A stretch of DNA of 64,000 bases from Dermatophilaceae bacterium Sec6.4 (GTDB taxonomy: Bacteria > Actinomycetota > Actinomycetes > Actinomycetales > Dermatophilaceae). The position numbers and the translations under genes were made by a program. Position 1 is the stretch's first letter. Each line of letters starts with the position of its first letter. Below are positions 46,387-55,487 of this stretch, in pieces. The notes under the pieces are model-generated. The model saw only the letters and a list, made by a program, of their open reading frames with translations, searched no databases and was not told the origin of the DNA. The DNA is taken from assembly GCA_039636865.1 (NCBI GenBank), contig CP144172.1, forward strand, positions 2,046,001 to 2,110,000. Direction: 5' to 3'.

Positions 46387-47988
46387 TCAGCGCAGGTAGC
46401 TCAGTGAGGTGGACGGATTCGTCAGGAAATTCGCGGGACCGGCAACCACCCCGTCCTGCGGGTCCCCGTATCCGCTACTTGTCAACCTCGAGCCGTTCGG
46501 ATAGTCAGCGGTCCACAACTGCGCCCCGGCCGCGAGGGAGAACCCACTGGCGCGGGAATCATTCGTGATCACCACGCTGTCGTGGGTGCAGCGGATCTGC
46601 GGATAGGTCCCCCCGTCGAAGACCGTCGCCCACCGGCCGGCACCGCTGGACGGGTCGTAACCGGCGAAGACACCTCTCATGGAGGTCACGATCACGCCCC
46701 CGCAGTAGGCGACCGGCTCCTCACCCGTGTGCAGGTGGTGAGCATTGTGAACTGGATCAGTGGGAGCCCGGGTCACGAAGCTGCCCGTGGAGAATTGCGT
46801 CGTCAGGACCGGCTCGCCCGGTGATCGGTCGTCGGCGGAGAGTACTGAAACAGCGTTGTCGGCGACCTTGCGGTTACCGATGCTCATCTGACCTCTGCCC
46901 ACTTGGGTCACGACGCTCTGGTCAATCACAGTCAGCACGTGGCCGGGTGCCGAGCGGATCGGTGTTCCCTTCTGAACCGCGAAGATAGCCGCCCGCCCGC
47001 CCACTTCGCTGAGCGAGACCAGCGCCCTACCGGCCAGTTCGTGCACCTGGGGGCTAGCTTCCTCGCCGGTAATCCCCGAGAAGCTCCCCTGCGGCTGGAT
47101 GACGGTCACCAGGTGATTCCACTGCGGCGTGCCGTTCACCGAGAACCGCACGACCGTGCCCGCGGAGTTTGAGTCGCGGCCGAGGACATAGAACCCACTG
47201 GGTCTGACTCCGACTCCAGCGAAGGCAGCAGCGACGCTCGAGCCCGGTATCGGCGAACTCCGCAGGACAACACCGGTGGTCGGGTCCAGCCCGGTCAGCA
47301 CCGCGCTACGGTAGGCAGCGCTGAGTTGGGGACGGCCGCTGAGGGGCTGATAGGCCAGCGGAACCGTCAGACACCACAGTCGCTTGTTCAGAACCATGCA
47401 GTCGTACGTCGAACCGGCGGGTGCGCGTCTGTGCCAGGTGACACCACCATCCGCCTTGCTCAGCCCGACAAGTTCGGCCTGCTGGGAACGTTGCACCGAC
47501 ACCACGACAACGTCGGCCACCGTCGCACTGGCGGTAACGACGCACGGGTCCGCAATCGGAGGGGTCGGTGTAACCACTGTTGGGCATCGCAGGTCCGGTG
47601 CGATCTGGGCCAACGGGTGTTGCCACCGCACCTTCGGGCTCGAAGAGACCCGCACCACCCCGTACGCAGCGCCGTCAGGCACGCGGGGCGGCGCAGACCG
47701 CAATGCGGCATACGTCGCGCCGAGCGCTAATCCGAGGACCACCACAACCGTCAGAACCAACAGGCGCGCCCGACTCGGGTGCGCCCTGTCGGCCCCCGAC
47801 CACCTCTGCAACTGATCAAAATCGGCAACCTCTGCGCCACCGCCTGCGGCCTGCTGCAGACCAGCCGTCGGCGCCAGCACCGTAAAGGGGGCCTGCGACG
47901 AGGTGGCCCTGATCGGCTCGCCACAAACCCCACACACCCGGGCCTTGCGAGGCAGTCGCTGACCGCATACCGGGCACGACCTCGCCAT
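46387..47988 (-). CDS. Membrane protein with zinc ribbon and PQQ-like beta-propeller
   Basis: A 533-residue protein. An N-terminal double zinc knuckle (CPVCGQRLPRKARVCGVCGE, residues about 4-24) is followed by a disordered linker, one membrane helix (about 76-95, LLVLTVVVVLGLALGATYAA) and a large outside domain with repeated beta strands (GLSKADGGVTWHRR, GLDPTTGVVLRSS, GYDPSSGAGRWATV, GFSLAAGAQLWTAD) of the PQQ/quinoprotein propeller kind. No enzymatic PQQ ligands are evident, so a scaffold or sensor role is likelier. The ATG at 47988 follows GAGGTGAG. The ribbon faces the cytoplasm if the helix is a signal anchor. Function unknown. Confidence 0.75.
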   Translation of the reverse strand: MARSCPVCGQRLPRKARVCGVCGEPIRATSSQAPFTVLAPTAGLQQAAGGGAEVADFDQLQRWSGADRAHPSRARLLVLTVVVVLGLALGATYAALRSAPPRVPDGAAYGVVRVSSSPKVRWQHPLAQIAPDLRCPTVVTPTPPIADPCVVTASATVADVVVVSVQRSQQAELVGLSKADGGVTWHRRAPAGSTYDCMVLNKRLWCLTVPLAYQPLSGRPQLSAAYRSAVLTGLDPTTGVVLRSSPIPGSSVAAAFAGVGVRPSGFYVLGRDSNSAGTVVRFSVNGTPQWNHLVTVIQPQGSFSGITGEEASPQVHELAGRALVSLSEVGGRAAIFAVQKGTPIRSAPGHVLTVIDQSVVTQVGRGQMSIGNRKVADNAVSVLSADDRSPGEPVLTTQFSTGSFVTRAPTDPVHNAHHLHTGEEPVAYCGGVIVTSMRGVFAGYDPSSGAGRWATVFDGGTYPQIRCTHDSVVITNDSRASGFSLAAGAQLWTADYPNGSRLTSSGYGDPQDGVVAGPANFLTNPSTSLSYLR

Positions 47989-48292
47989 CAACTCACCTCA
48001 GCCTCGGTGCATGCACCCGCCGACCGTACCTTCGATCACTTGATGGAAGATCGGATCAGGTCGTCCACCAGGGACGGACGGTCAGTCGATGCTCGGGACT
48101 GGACCTGACTGAGCTGCTTTGCGAGACCCGGTCACTGATCGTCATCTGAGACGATGGCCCTGTGATGATGGCAATGGCGGGGGACCGCCTTCAGCAGACG
48201 TGTCTCTGGTTGGGGTGGGTGGTCTGTACCGGTGCGCCCGGCCCGCGCGCTGAGGTCGCACCACGGCATTACCTACGAGGGCGCACCTTCAG
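47989..48292. other. Divergent promoter region, no gene
   Basis: Separates the propeller gene (minus) from the YihY gene (plus). No strong promoter, hairpin or open frame with family signal was seen. Confidence 0.5.
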
Positions 48293-49324
48293 ATGAACGA
48301 CGCCTCGGTCGCCACCGACCCGCGCAGTGACAACGAGCCCGACAAACCCAGCGCTGGCGGATTGACTGCAACGTTGGACGGTTTCCAGCGGCGCCATCCC
48401 CAAGCTGGATTCCCTCTTGCTGTCCTCTACAAATATTTCGATGACTCCGGGGGGTATCTTGCAGCGCTGATTGCCTACTACGGGTTCTTGTCGCTGTTTC
48501 CCCTGCTCCTGCTCCTGTCGACCATCCTGGGGTTCCTGCTGGCCGGCGACCCGCACCTGCAACAACAGATCCTGCACTCGGCGTTGAGCCAGTTCCCCGT
48601 CATCGGCAACCAGCTCAACGACCCCAAGAGGGTCGGTGGCGGCGCCACCGGCCTCATCATCGGAATCCTGGGGTCCCTGTACGGCGGCCTGGGAGTGGCC
48701 CAAGCCGTCCAATACGCGATGAACACTGCGTGGATGGTCCCCAAGAACAGTCGTCCCAACCCGTTCAAGGCCCGCGGTCGCAGCGTGCTGCTGCTGGGTA
48801 CCGCTGGCCTGGCCATTGTGGGCACCACGGCGCTGTCCACCCTGGGCGCCAGCAACGTCGGATCCTTCGGGCCGCTGCTGAAGATCGTGGTGCTGGTCGC
48901 CTCAGTGCTGGTCAATGCAGCGGTGTTCGTGTTGGCTTTCCGTATTGCCACCGCCCGCAATCTGTCGGTGCGCGACGTCGCGCCTGGTGCGTTGGCCGCT
49001 GCCATCGTGTGGCAACTACTGCAAACATTCGGCGTGGTCTACGTCGGGCACGTCGTCAAAGGCGCCAGCGCGACCAACGGAGTGTTCGCCCTGGTCCTTG
49101 GACTCATTGCCTTCCTCTACCTCACCGGTGTCGCGGTCGTCCTGTGCGTCGAGATCAACGTCGTGCGGGTAGACCGACTACACCCCCGATCTCTGCTGAC
49201 CCCCTTCACCGACGACGTCGTCCTGACCGGTGGCGACCGCCGCGCCTACACCGGGCAAGCGACCGCACAACGCAACAAGGGCTTCGAAGACATCGACGTC
49301 GAATTCCACCCGCCCGGCCAATAA
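48293..49324 (+). CDS. YihY/BrkB-family inner-membrane protein
   Basis: A 343-residue membrane protein with about six helices. The family signature is clear: GGYLAALIAYYGFLSLFPLL (near residue 52), GSLYGGLGVAQAVQYAMNTA (near 127), and the C-terminal LGLIAFLYLTGVAVVLCVEI (near 266). It was once annotated as ribonuclease BN; the true function is unknown, perhaps transport. N- and C-terminal tails are polar and probably cytoplasmic. It stands between divergent and convergent stress-related genes. The ribosome site before the ATG is weak. Confidence 0.88.
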   Translation: MNDASVATDPRSDNEPDKPSAGGLTATLDGFQRRHPQAGFPLAVLYKYFDDSGGYLAALIAYYGFLSLFPLLLLLSTILGFLLAGDPHLQQQILHSALSQFPVIGNQLNDPKRVGGGATGLIIGILGSLYGGLGVAQAVQYAMNTAWMVPKNSRPNPFKARGRSVLLLGTAGLAIVGTTALSTLGASNVGSFGPLLKIVVLVASVLVNAAVFVLAFRIATARNLSVRDVAPGALAAAIVWQLLQTFGVVYVGHVVKGASATNGVFALVLGLIAFLYLTGVAVVLCVEINVVRVDRLHPRSLLTPFTDDVVLTGGDRRAYTGQATAQRNKGFEDIDVEFHPPGQ

Positions 49325-49521
49325 ATGCCGTCACACCAGCTGCCCCCATGTGACCATCGGTGACCCGGATGGTCGGGACTTGACCGGCCCTGTCCGGCGC
49401 GTCCCCGGTGCGTTCGTTGAGGCTGCGCCTGCGGCACCGGGGAGAATCTGCAGCGCGGTGTTCTGATGGGATGGACGTGGCGATTTGCCGACCATGGACG
49501 CGTGCTGCGGGGCGAGGCTCC

Positions 49522-50142
49522 TCACTGCACCAGGTTCGTGCCGCCGGGGGTGAGGGTGGTCAAGATTCTGGTTGCTTCGGTGAGTCTGTTGGTGGTTGCT
49601 TCCTGCGCGAGGGTGTCCAGTTCGGTGTGGGCCTGTTCACGGGTGTTGCCGCGGCCGATCAGGACCCCAATTGCTTCGCTGATCATCGATTCATCCTGGA
49701 TGACGCCGGTGATGTCCGGTTCGCGCGCCAAGCGTTGATGCCGGTCCAGGTCGGCGCTATCGAGTTCGTTGCCGGTCAGGAACGCCAGGTCAGCGGCCAG
49801 GTCTACGAACGCGCCCGGTGTTGCCGCGTAAAGCACTACCTGGATATCCGGCAGGTCCTGGGTTGTGTCGGCCGGTCCCGGCAGTAGCAGGGATGTCGTG
49901 ATGTCACCCGGATCAGCGGGATCCTCCAGCAGGGTCAGGCGCAGCAGGACCTGGTCAGCCAGTGCGCGGGTGCGCTCGGTGATGGTGATGCTCAGCCCGA
50001 CGAACGAATCCACTGCGAGCCGGGTGGTGGCTGCCAGGTCCAGGACTGCCACGGCAACGTCAGTCTTGGGTTCCGCCGCGAAATCGAAAAGTGCGGAGGT
50101 GAGTAGGGTCAGGTCGGCGTTCAACGCGGCAGAAATCTTCAT
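49522..50142 (-). CDS. ANTAR-domain protein
   Basis: A 206-residue protein. Residues 1-125 are an unassigned sensor-like region (MKISAALNADLTLLTSAL, with an internal ATPGAFVDLAADLAFLTGN). Residues about 145-200 form a helical ANTAR domain: MISEAIGVLIGRGNTREQAH, TELDTLAQEATTNRLTEATR. ANTAR domains bind paired RNA hairpins and prevent termination. It follows a GAF-ANTAR gene on the same strand after 198 bases, and the last 51 bases of that spacer are kept unchanged in the decayed copy at 42143. The start codon lies at the edge of that element. Confidence 0.8.
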   Translation of the reverse strand: MKISAALNADLTLLTSALFDFAAEPKTDVAVAVLDLAATTRLAVDSFVGLSITITERTRALADQVLLRLTLLEDPADPGDITTSLLLPGPADTTQDLPDIQVVLYAATPGAFVDLAADLAFLTGNELDSADLDRHQRLAREPDITGVIQDESMISEAIGVLIGRGNTREQAHTELDTLAQEATTNRLTEATRILTTLTPGGTNLVQ

Positions 50143-50190
50143 CCGGCATCTGCTCCGATAGCGCTCCCGAGCGCAGAGCTAACGAGCCTG
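50140..50190 (-). promoter_or_regulatory. 51-base conserved leader element of the ANTAR gene
   Basis: Identical to 42143-42193 on the other strand. It contains GCGCTC-GG-GAGCGC and directly precedes the ATG of the ANTAR gene. A hairpin in the mRNA leader, possibly recognised by an ANTAR protein, is an inference. Confidence 0.55.
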
Positions 50191-50340
50191 GTGCCGCCTG
50201 TAACGAGTCGTCGCGGAGCGGTGGGTGCGGATGTGGCAGGCGTCAGGAGCCTGCCAGACTTACACATCCCTTGATCACCGTACGCCACTGGCCGCCTTGT
50301 CCGTAGCCCCTGCGGGCAGAAGGGTGGGCCATCCTGTCGC

Positions 50341-51147
50341 TCACCTGTCGGAGTGGCGAGCGCGGGCGCGTCGTACCGCTTCATCGACCATGTGTGCGGC
50401 GATATCGACCATTTTCACGTGCTCGTGCTGGCTCATCGTCTGCAACCGTTCACGGGCCTGGACCGAACTAACTCCCGTGCGACTGCGGATCAACCCGATC
50501 GCCTCATCAATAACAGGCCGGTCGGCCAACGCGGTCTGTAACTGGGTGGTCAACGCAACCGCCTGAGACAGGGTGTGCGCGTTGTGCACCGCGACCGCCG
50601 CCGGCGCGGCAAACAACTCACCCAACTCCTGGGCGTGATCATCAAAGACGTCCTTACCGCGGGCGTACACATTGATCGCACCCACCACCTGACCGGGAAG
50701 TAGCAACGGCAACGACAACGCACTGTGCACACCCAGGCGCCCGACCCGCGGCCCGAAATGAGGCCACATCTTCTCCCCACCCAGCGACCCCGAACGCACC
50801 GTGCGCCCCTCCAACGCGGCAGTAATACACGGGCCCTCGTTCACCGTCACGTACTGGATATGGTCGATCTCGGCAACGAACGGGTCACTCGCCGCCAACG
50901 CCTGCACCCTGTTATCCGGGCGGTCAACCCGCAACAAGGTCACCCCCGCACCATCCGCGCCAGGAATCGCCTTGGCCGCATACGTCGCCACCAGTTCCAG
51001 TAACCGATCCAAACCATGAGAACTGGTCACCAACGCGGCCAGATCGGCCAGGCTCGACTGCAGATCATTGACGTCGTCCTGAATCTGCTGCTGTTCTGCC
51101 TCCGTCGCTGGTTTCATCGGATCCGTTTGTTGCGGCTTGTCATTCAT
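50341..51147 (-). CDS. GAF-ANTAR regulator (intact paralogue)
   Basis: A 268-residue cytoplasmic regulator. After a Gln/Asp-rich N-terminus and short coiled segment, the GAF domain covers about residues 40-185 (LVATYAAKAIPGADGAGVTL, VNEGPCITAALEGRTVRSGS, GQVVGAINVYARGKDVFDDH). The ANTAR domain covers about 205-262 (VIDEAIGLIRSRTGVSSVQA, RERLQTMSQHEHVKMVDIAA). It likely senses a small molecule or redox state and acts on nascent RNA. The start MNDKPQQ at 51147 is chosen for the GAGGGAACGGCA site, kept in the decayed copy. Upstream frame extensions are not used. Confidence 0.9.
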   Translation of the reverse strand: MNDKPQQTDPMKPATEAEQQQIQDDVNDLQSSLADLAALVTSSHGLDRLLELVATYAAKAIPGADGAGVTLLRVDRPDNRVQALAASDPFVAEIDHIQYVTVNEGPCITAALEGRTVRSGSLGGEKMWPHFGPRVGRLGVHSALSLPLLLPGQVVGAINVYARGKDVFDDHAQELGELFAAPAAVAVHNAHTLSQAVALTTQLQTALADRPVIDEAIGLIRSRTGVSSVQARERLQTMSQHEHVKMVDIAAHMVDEAVRRARARHSDR

Positions 51148-51589
51148 TGCCGTTCCCTCTTGTTGGAGACACATGGGCCACAGATGACGAGATCACGCTC
51201 GGTATGAAAAAGACACTCGCCGCGAAATGGCCCTACTTTGAAGGTACTGCCAGCAGCTGGGAACCACCCCATTCCCCGCATCCGGGGCCCCACCTTGCGC
51301 GAGGTGGCAGGTGGTGAACCCGCCAGTGAACAGGACCGGCCCGGCGGATATGCACATGTCATTCTCCGGCACCGCACGACAGGCATCGCGTGTAGAATTT
51401 GATCTGCTGAACCACTTCAGCAAGTCGAAAGAATCCCGCCGTCCGCTGCTGGATTCTCGGGCATCAGCTCGGTGTCGACAACTCGGTGACCACCCGCTCG
51501 ATCGGGATCATCATGATTGTTCGTTCATCTATTTCCGTTGAATCGTGCCGCGGTTCCGCAGACGCCCCCGACTGTGCGGCAGCGCAGCG
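51148..51589. other. Divergent promoter region of GAF-ANTAR and USP genes
   Basis: The left 220 bases are shared with the decayed block, including TCGCGGCGAGTGTC (in the minus orientation near 51210-51223). The right part shows no clear promoter or ribosome site for the USP gene. Confidence 0.45.
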
Positions 51590-52087
51590 ATGAGCGCCGA
51601 ACCGCTAATGCCTCCTGCACGTCACGTGGTCGTCGGTGTCGACGGCTCCGAGTCGAGCAGGCAAGCGCTGCGCTGGGCGCGCGTGTTGGCAGCGCCGGCT
51701 GCAAGCACCGTGGAGGCCGTGATGGCCTGGACGCTTCACACGGAGTGGGGTGTCATGAGCGCCGGCATGGACGGGATAGTGCCGACCACGGATCCCGAAG
51801 CCGATGCCAAAGAAGTCCTGATAGCGACCGTCCACGAGGTTTTCGGTGATGACCGACCGGCTGGTATGTGCTTGTCCGTCCGAGAGGGCCACCCGGCAGA
51901 AGTACTGATCGAGGCCAGTCGGAGCGCATTACTGCTCGTCGTCGGTAGTCGAGGACACGGCGGTTTCGCCGGACTGTTGTTGGGCTCGGTCAGCGCGGCC
52001 TGTACGGCGCACGCTTCGTGCCCTGTCGTGGTTCTGCACGGCGACACCCCGCCACCACAAGTCCCCAGCAAGGACGACCATCAGTAG
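51590..52087 (+). CDS. Universal stress protein
   Basis: A 165-residue single UspA domain. It has the entry strand HVVVGVDGSESSRQALRWAR (near residue 9) and the nucleotide-binding GSRGHGGFAGLLLGSVSAAC (near 123), matching the ATP-binding type G-2x-G-9x-G(S/T). Members bind ATP and help survival in hypoxia or stationary phase. Start at 51590 (MSAEPLM) is uncertain because no good ribosome site is seen; 51608 is an alternative. It directly precedes a P-type ATPase gene by six bases, so the two are co-transcribed. Confidence 0.88.
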   Translation: MSAEPLMPPARHVVVGVDGSESSRQALRWARVLAAPAASTVEAVMAWTLHTEWGVMSAGMDGIVPTTDPEADAKEVLIATVHEVFGDDRPAGMCLSVREGHPAEVLIEASRSALLLVVGSRGHGGFAGLLLGSVSAACTAHASCPVVVLHGDTPPPQVPSKDDHQ

Positions 52088-52093
52088 CGTGCG

Positions 52094-54739
52094 GTGACGA
52101 CTGATCGGTCCGCTCGAGGTCCTGCTGCGACGTGGGAGGCCGAGACCGCGATAGTCCAGGCGGCCACCCAGGAGACCGGCGTCGTCCTGACGCAGCTCGC
52201 CACGTCTGGTGAACGCGGACTATCGGCTGACGACGTCGCCCGGCTTCAAGAGCGATGGGGTCCGAATGCGGTCTCCTCGCACAAAGCACGACTGCTGCCT
52301 GTGTTGTGGCACCAGTTGCGCTCGCCGTTACTGGTGTTGCTGCTCACGGCGGCAGCGGCGTCGTATTTCGTCGGTGAGCGCAGCGGCGCCCTCATCATCG
52401 GCGCGATCGTCGCGTTGTCGGTGGGGCTGGGATTCGTGAACGAGTACCGTGCCGAAGCGGCGGCCGAGGCTCTGCACGATCAGATCCGGCACGAGACGGT
52501 CGTAACACGCGAGGGGTCGCCGCGTTCGGTCGACGTGACGGAGCTGGTGCCTGGCGACGTGCTCGACCTGCGTCTGGGCGACATCGTGCCGGCCGACGTG
52601 CGGCTGCTGTCGGTCGTCGGGTTGAGCTGCGATGAGTCAGTGCTGACCGGTGAATCATTGCCGGTCGAGAAGACTGCGGCCACCGTCTCTGCGCAGACGC
52701 CGCTGGCCGATCTGATCGGTTGTGCGCTGATGGGCACGGTGGTCAGCGCCGGCAGCGGGCGATGCGTGGTCGTGGCGACCGGCGCGCACACTGAGTTCGG
52801 CAAGATCGCCGCCGGTTTGAGTACCCACCAACTCGATACGGAATTTCAGCTGGGATTGCGCAGGTTCTCGATGCTGCTCGTATATGTCGCCGGCGCGTTG
52901 ACCACCTCGATCTTCGTGCTGAACGTGGCCCTGCACAAGCCGATCATGGATGCGCTGCTCTTCTCGCTGGCGATTGCTGTCGGAATAACGCCGCAGCTGC
53001 TACCGGCGGTCGTGTCCAGCAGCCTGGCTGCCGGGTCGCGGCGGATGAGCAGGCGCAAGGTGCTCGTGAAACGGCTGGTGTGCATCGAGGACCTGGGCAA
53101 CGTGGATGTGCTGTTCACCGACAAGACCGGCACCCTGACCGCGGGACGCATCGACTTCACCCGTGCGGTTGTCGCAGGCGAGTCGGACGCCGAATCGGTC
53201 GTGCGGTGGGGCCTGCTCGCCACCGAGAACGGCGGCACGAACGGCGCAGCAGTCGGCGGCAATCCCCTTGACCAGGCCCTGTGGCGAGCACCGTCAGCCG
53301 ATGGGCTGAAGGCTCGACTGGCGACCTTCGAACGGCTCGGCACGGTGCCGTTCGATCATGAACGCAATATGGTCTCGACACTGGTGGGGGACACCTCGCG
53401 GCAGCTGACACTGGTCACCAAGGGCGCGCCGGAAGCTGTGCTGGATCGTTGTGTCGATGTCTGCAACACGGCCCGCGAGGCACTGGCCCGGGAGTTCGCT
53501 GCGGGGAACCGAGTCGTCGCAGTAGCCACCCGGAGCGTCACCTCGACCACGGCTCCGACCACGGCCGACGAGCAGGGAATGCAGTTGGCCGGCTTCCTCG
53601 TCTTCCTGGACCCACCGAAGGCGGACGCCGCTGCGGCGCTGGCCCGGCTGGCCACTTTGGGCATCGCGGTCAAAGTCGTCACGGGTGACAATGCGGCCGT
53701 GGCTGTCAAGGTGTGCCAAGAACTCGGACTTGACGTCGGCGGGACGCTCACGGGTGCGCAAATCAGCGCCCTGGACGACGACGCGCTGCAGGCATCGATT
53801 GCGACGACGACGGTGTTTGCACGCGTCAGTCCGCAGGACAAGGCGCGGATCGTGCGGGTCCAACGGCGCAGTGGTGGCGGTGTCGCCTTCCTCGGTGACG
53901 GCGTCAACGATGCGCTAGCGCTACACGCCGCCGACGTCGGCATCTCGGTGGACTCCGCAACCGATGTCGCCAAGGACGCCGCGGACGTCATCCTGTTGGA
54001 GAAAGATCTGGACGTGCTCGCCGACGGTGTTGCCGAAGGGCGGCGCATCTTTGCGAACACGATCAAATACGTGCTGATGGGCACGTCGAGCAACTTCGGC
54101 AATATGTTCTCCGCGGCTGGTGCCTCTGTCTTCCTGTCGTTCCTGCCGATGCTGCCCTCCCAGATTTTGTTAAACAACCTGCTCTACGACACCAGTCAGC
54201 TCGCGATTCCCACCGACAACGTCGATGAGGAACAACTGCGCCGCCCCTCCCACTGGGATATCGCCTTCATCCGACGCTTCATGATCTTCTTCGGACCCCT
54301 GAGCTCGGTCTTCGACTTCGTGACCTTCGGGGTGATGTTGTGGGTCTTCCATGCTGGCGCCGCAGAATTCCGATCCGGCTGGTTCGTAGAATCCCTCGCG
54401 ACGCAGACTCTGGTCATCTTCGCGATACGGACCCGGCGTATCCCGTTCTTCCGCAGCCATCCGAGCCTGCCGCTCACCCTCGCGGCGCTGAGTGTGGTGG
54501 TGGTGGGGGCGGTGCTACCGGCCACCCCGCTGGCCCACATGCTCGGATTCAGCCCGCTACCCGTAGCTTTCTTTGCGGCGCTAATCGCCATGGTGCTCGG
54601 CTACCTCGTGCTGATCGAATTCGGGAAGCGGCTCTTCTACCGCACCGGGCCCGTACCCGCCGGTCGTCGACAGAACAATCGCAGGCACACGCTGCGCCGC
54701 AGGGCCGGTCGGTTCAGTACTTCGGCTGCACGTCGCTGA
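52094..54739 (+). CDS. P-type ATPase, magnesium-transporter (MgtA/P3B) type
   Basis: An 881-residue membrane ATPase with about ten helices. Motifs: TGES in DESVLTGESLPVEK (near residue 183), the phosphorylation site DKTGTLTAGRID (Asp near 342), KGAPEAVLDRC (nucleotide binding, near 444), and GDGVNDALALHAADVGISVD (near 600). The C-terminal half with PTDNVDEEQLRRP and the membrane motif LPMLPSQILLNNLLYD matches Mg2+-type rather than Ca2+ or heavy-metal pumps. It imports Mg2+ (or possibly another divalent ion). It follows the USP gene at once; a comparable USP-pump pairing is found in mycobacterial dormancy regulons. GTG start. The last 40 residues are Arg-rich. Confidence 0.92.
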   Translation: MTTDRSARGPAATWEAETAIVQAATQETGVVLTQLATSGERGLSADDVARLQERWGPNAVSSHKARLLPVLWHQLRSPLLVLLLTAAAASYFVGERSGALIIGAIVALSVGLGFVNEYRAEAAAEALHDQIRHETVVTREGSPRSVDVTELVPGDVLDLRLGDIVPADVRLLSVVGLSCDESVLTGESLPVEKTAATVSAQTPLADLIGCALMGTVVSAGSGRCVVVATGAHTEFGKIAAGLSTHQLDTEFQLGLRRFSMLLVYVAGALTTSIFVLNVALHKPIMDALLFSLAIAVGITPQLLPAVVSSSLAAGSRRMSRRKVLVKRLVCIEDLGNVDVLFTDKTGTLTAGRIDFTRAVVAGESDAESVVRWGLLATENGGTNGAAVGGNPLDQALWRAPSADGLKARLATFERLGTVPFDHERNMVSTLVGDTSRQLTLVTKGAPEAVLDRCVDVCNTAREALAREFAAGNRVVAVATRSVTSTTAPTTADEQGMQLAGFLVFLDPPKADAAAALARLATLGIAVKVVTGDNAAVAVKVCQELGLDVGGTLTGAQISALDDDALQASIATTTVFARVSPQDKARIVRVQRRSGGGVAFLGDGVNDALALHAADVGISVDSATDVAKDAADVILLEKDLDVLADGVAEGRRIFANTIKYVLMGTSSNFGNMFSAAGASVFLSFLPMLPSQILLNNLLYDTSQLAIPTDNVDEEQLRRPSHWDIAFIRRFMIFFGPLSSVFDFVTFGVMLWVFHAGAAEFRSGWFVESLATQTLVIFAIRTRRIPFFRSHPSLPLTLAALSVVVVGAVLPATPLAHMLGFSPLPVAFFAALIAMVLGYLVLIEFGKRLFYRTGPVPAGRRQNNRRHTLRRRAGRFSTSAARR

Positions 54740-54760
54740 GAAGTACCGGCCACGTGTATG

Positions 54761-54774
54761 GGGACGTTCGCCTC
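54761..54774 (+). promoter_or_regulatory. GGGAC-type box before the DoxX gene
   Basis: GGGACGTTCGCCTC resembles the GGGAC-N4-GTCCC/GGCCC boxes of DosR-like regulators in Actinobacteria. It lies 57 bases before the ATG. A similar and better box precedes gap. No DosR-like gene is in the window. Confidence 0.35.
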
Positions 54775-54831
54775 TACCTTGCGTTGCCTGCTTGCAGGAG
54801 CGTTGTGGCAACAACTCAGGAGGTCCCCGTC

Positions 54832-55422
54832 ATGACTATTTCCCGATCACTGCATCGGTCCGACACTCATCCAGAACGGCCGCCGCTGCCGGTGGCCACG
54901 CTCACCTCGGCCGCCGCAAAGGCGCTGGCGGTGCTGCGTATTGCGATCGGTTTCGTATTCCTGTGGGCCTTCCTCGACAAGACCTTCGGGCTGCACTATT
55001 CGACACCGTCGGCCAAAGCGTGGATACACGGTGGCTCACCTACGAAGGGGTTCCTCAGCGGTGTCGCGGTCGGCCCGTTCCAGTCCGAGTTCCACTCGAT
55101 CGCCGGCACCTGGTGGGCGGACGGGTTGTTCATGCTGGGCCTGCTCGGCGTCGGTGTCGCGTTGATGGCAGGCGTGGCCGTGCGAATCGGTGCTGTCTCA
55201 GGAGTCCTGCTGGTGGCCGGAATGTGGCTGGCGACCTACCCGCTGGCGCAGTTCGACGCCACCGGAGCGGCAACCCACTCCACCAATCCGCTCATCGATG
55301 ACCACGTGCTGGAAGCTCTCATCCTGATTGCTGTTGCCCTCACCTGCGCGGGAACGACATGGGGCTTCGGGCGGATGTGGGCGCGGATACCGTTTGTCAG
55401 CCGCCACCACTGGGCACTATGA
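54832..55422 (+). CDS. DoxX-family membrane protein
   Basis: A 196-residue protein with four or five helices: VLRIAIGFVFLWAFLDKTFG (near residue 36), then WWADGLFMLGLLGVGVALMA, a third helix pair near 120-140 (VSGVLLVAGMWLATYPLAQF), and a last helix near 160 (LEALILIAVALTCAGTTWGF). This matches the DoxX/thiosulfate:quinone oxidoreductase large-subunit-like family of redox membrane proteins. CAGGAGGT precedes the ATG at 54832. It is 92 bases downstream of the P-type ATPase and is followed by a strong terminator. Confidence 0.82.
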   Translation: MTISRSLHRSDTHPERPPLPVATLTSAAAKALAVLRIAIGFVFLWAFLDKTFGLHYSTPSAKAWIHGGSPTKGFLSGVAVGPFQSEFHSIAGTWWADGLFMLGLLGVGVALMAGVAVRIGAVSGVLLVAGMWLATYPLAQFDATGAATHSTNPLIDDHVLEALILIAVALTCAGTTWGFGRMWARIPFVSRHHWAL

Positions 55423-55453
55423 GCTGACAGGTGGCTACAGCCGCCAGGCCGCG

Positions 55454-55487
55454 GGTCAGGACAGCTACTGCGTTGCAGCTGTCCTGA
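55454..55487 (+). terminator. Hairpin after the DoxX gene
   Basis: A perfect 12-base-pair stem (GTCAGGACAGCT at 55454-55465 with AGCTGTCCTGAC at 55476-55487) closes a ten-base loop, 31 bases after the stop. There is no long U-run. Confidence 0.7.

Larger units (their letters stand above)
49800..51370 (-). repeat. Duplicated two-gene block, intact copy (pairs inverted with 41170-42360)
   Basis: Holds the intact GAF-ANTAR and most of the ANTAR gene plus about 220 bases upstream. The two copies are inverted relative to each other, about 7.5 kb apart. Coding identity in the GAF region is nearly complete outside the listed lesions. Confidence 0.8.
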
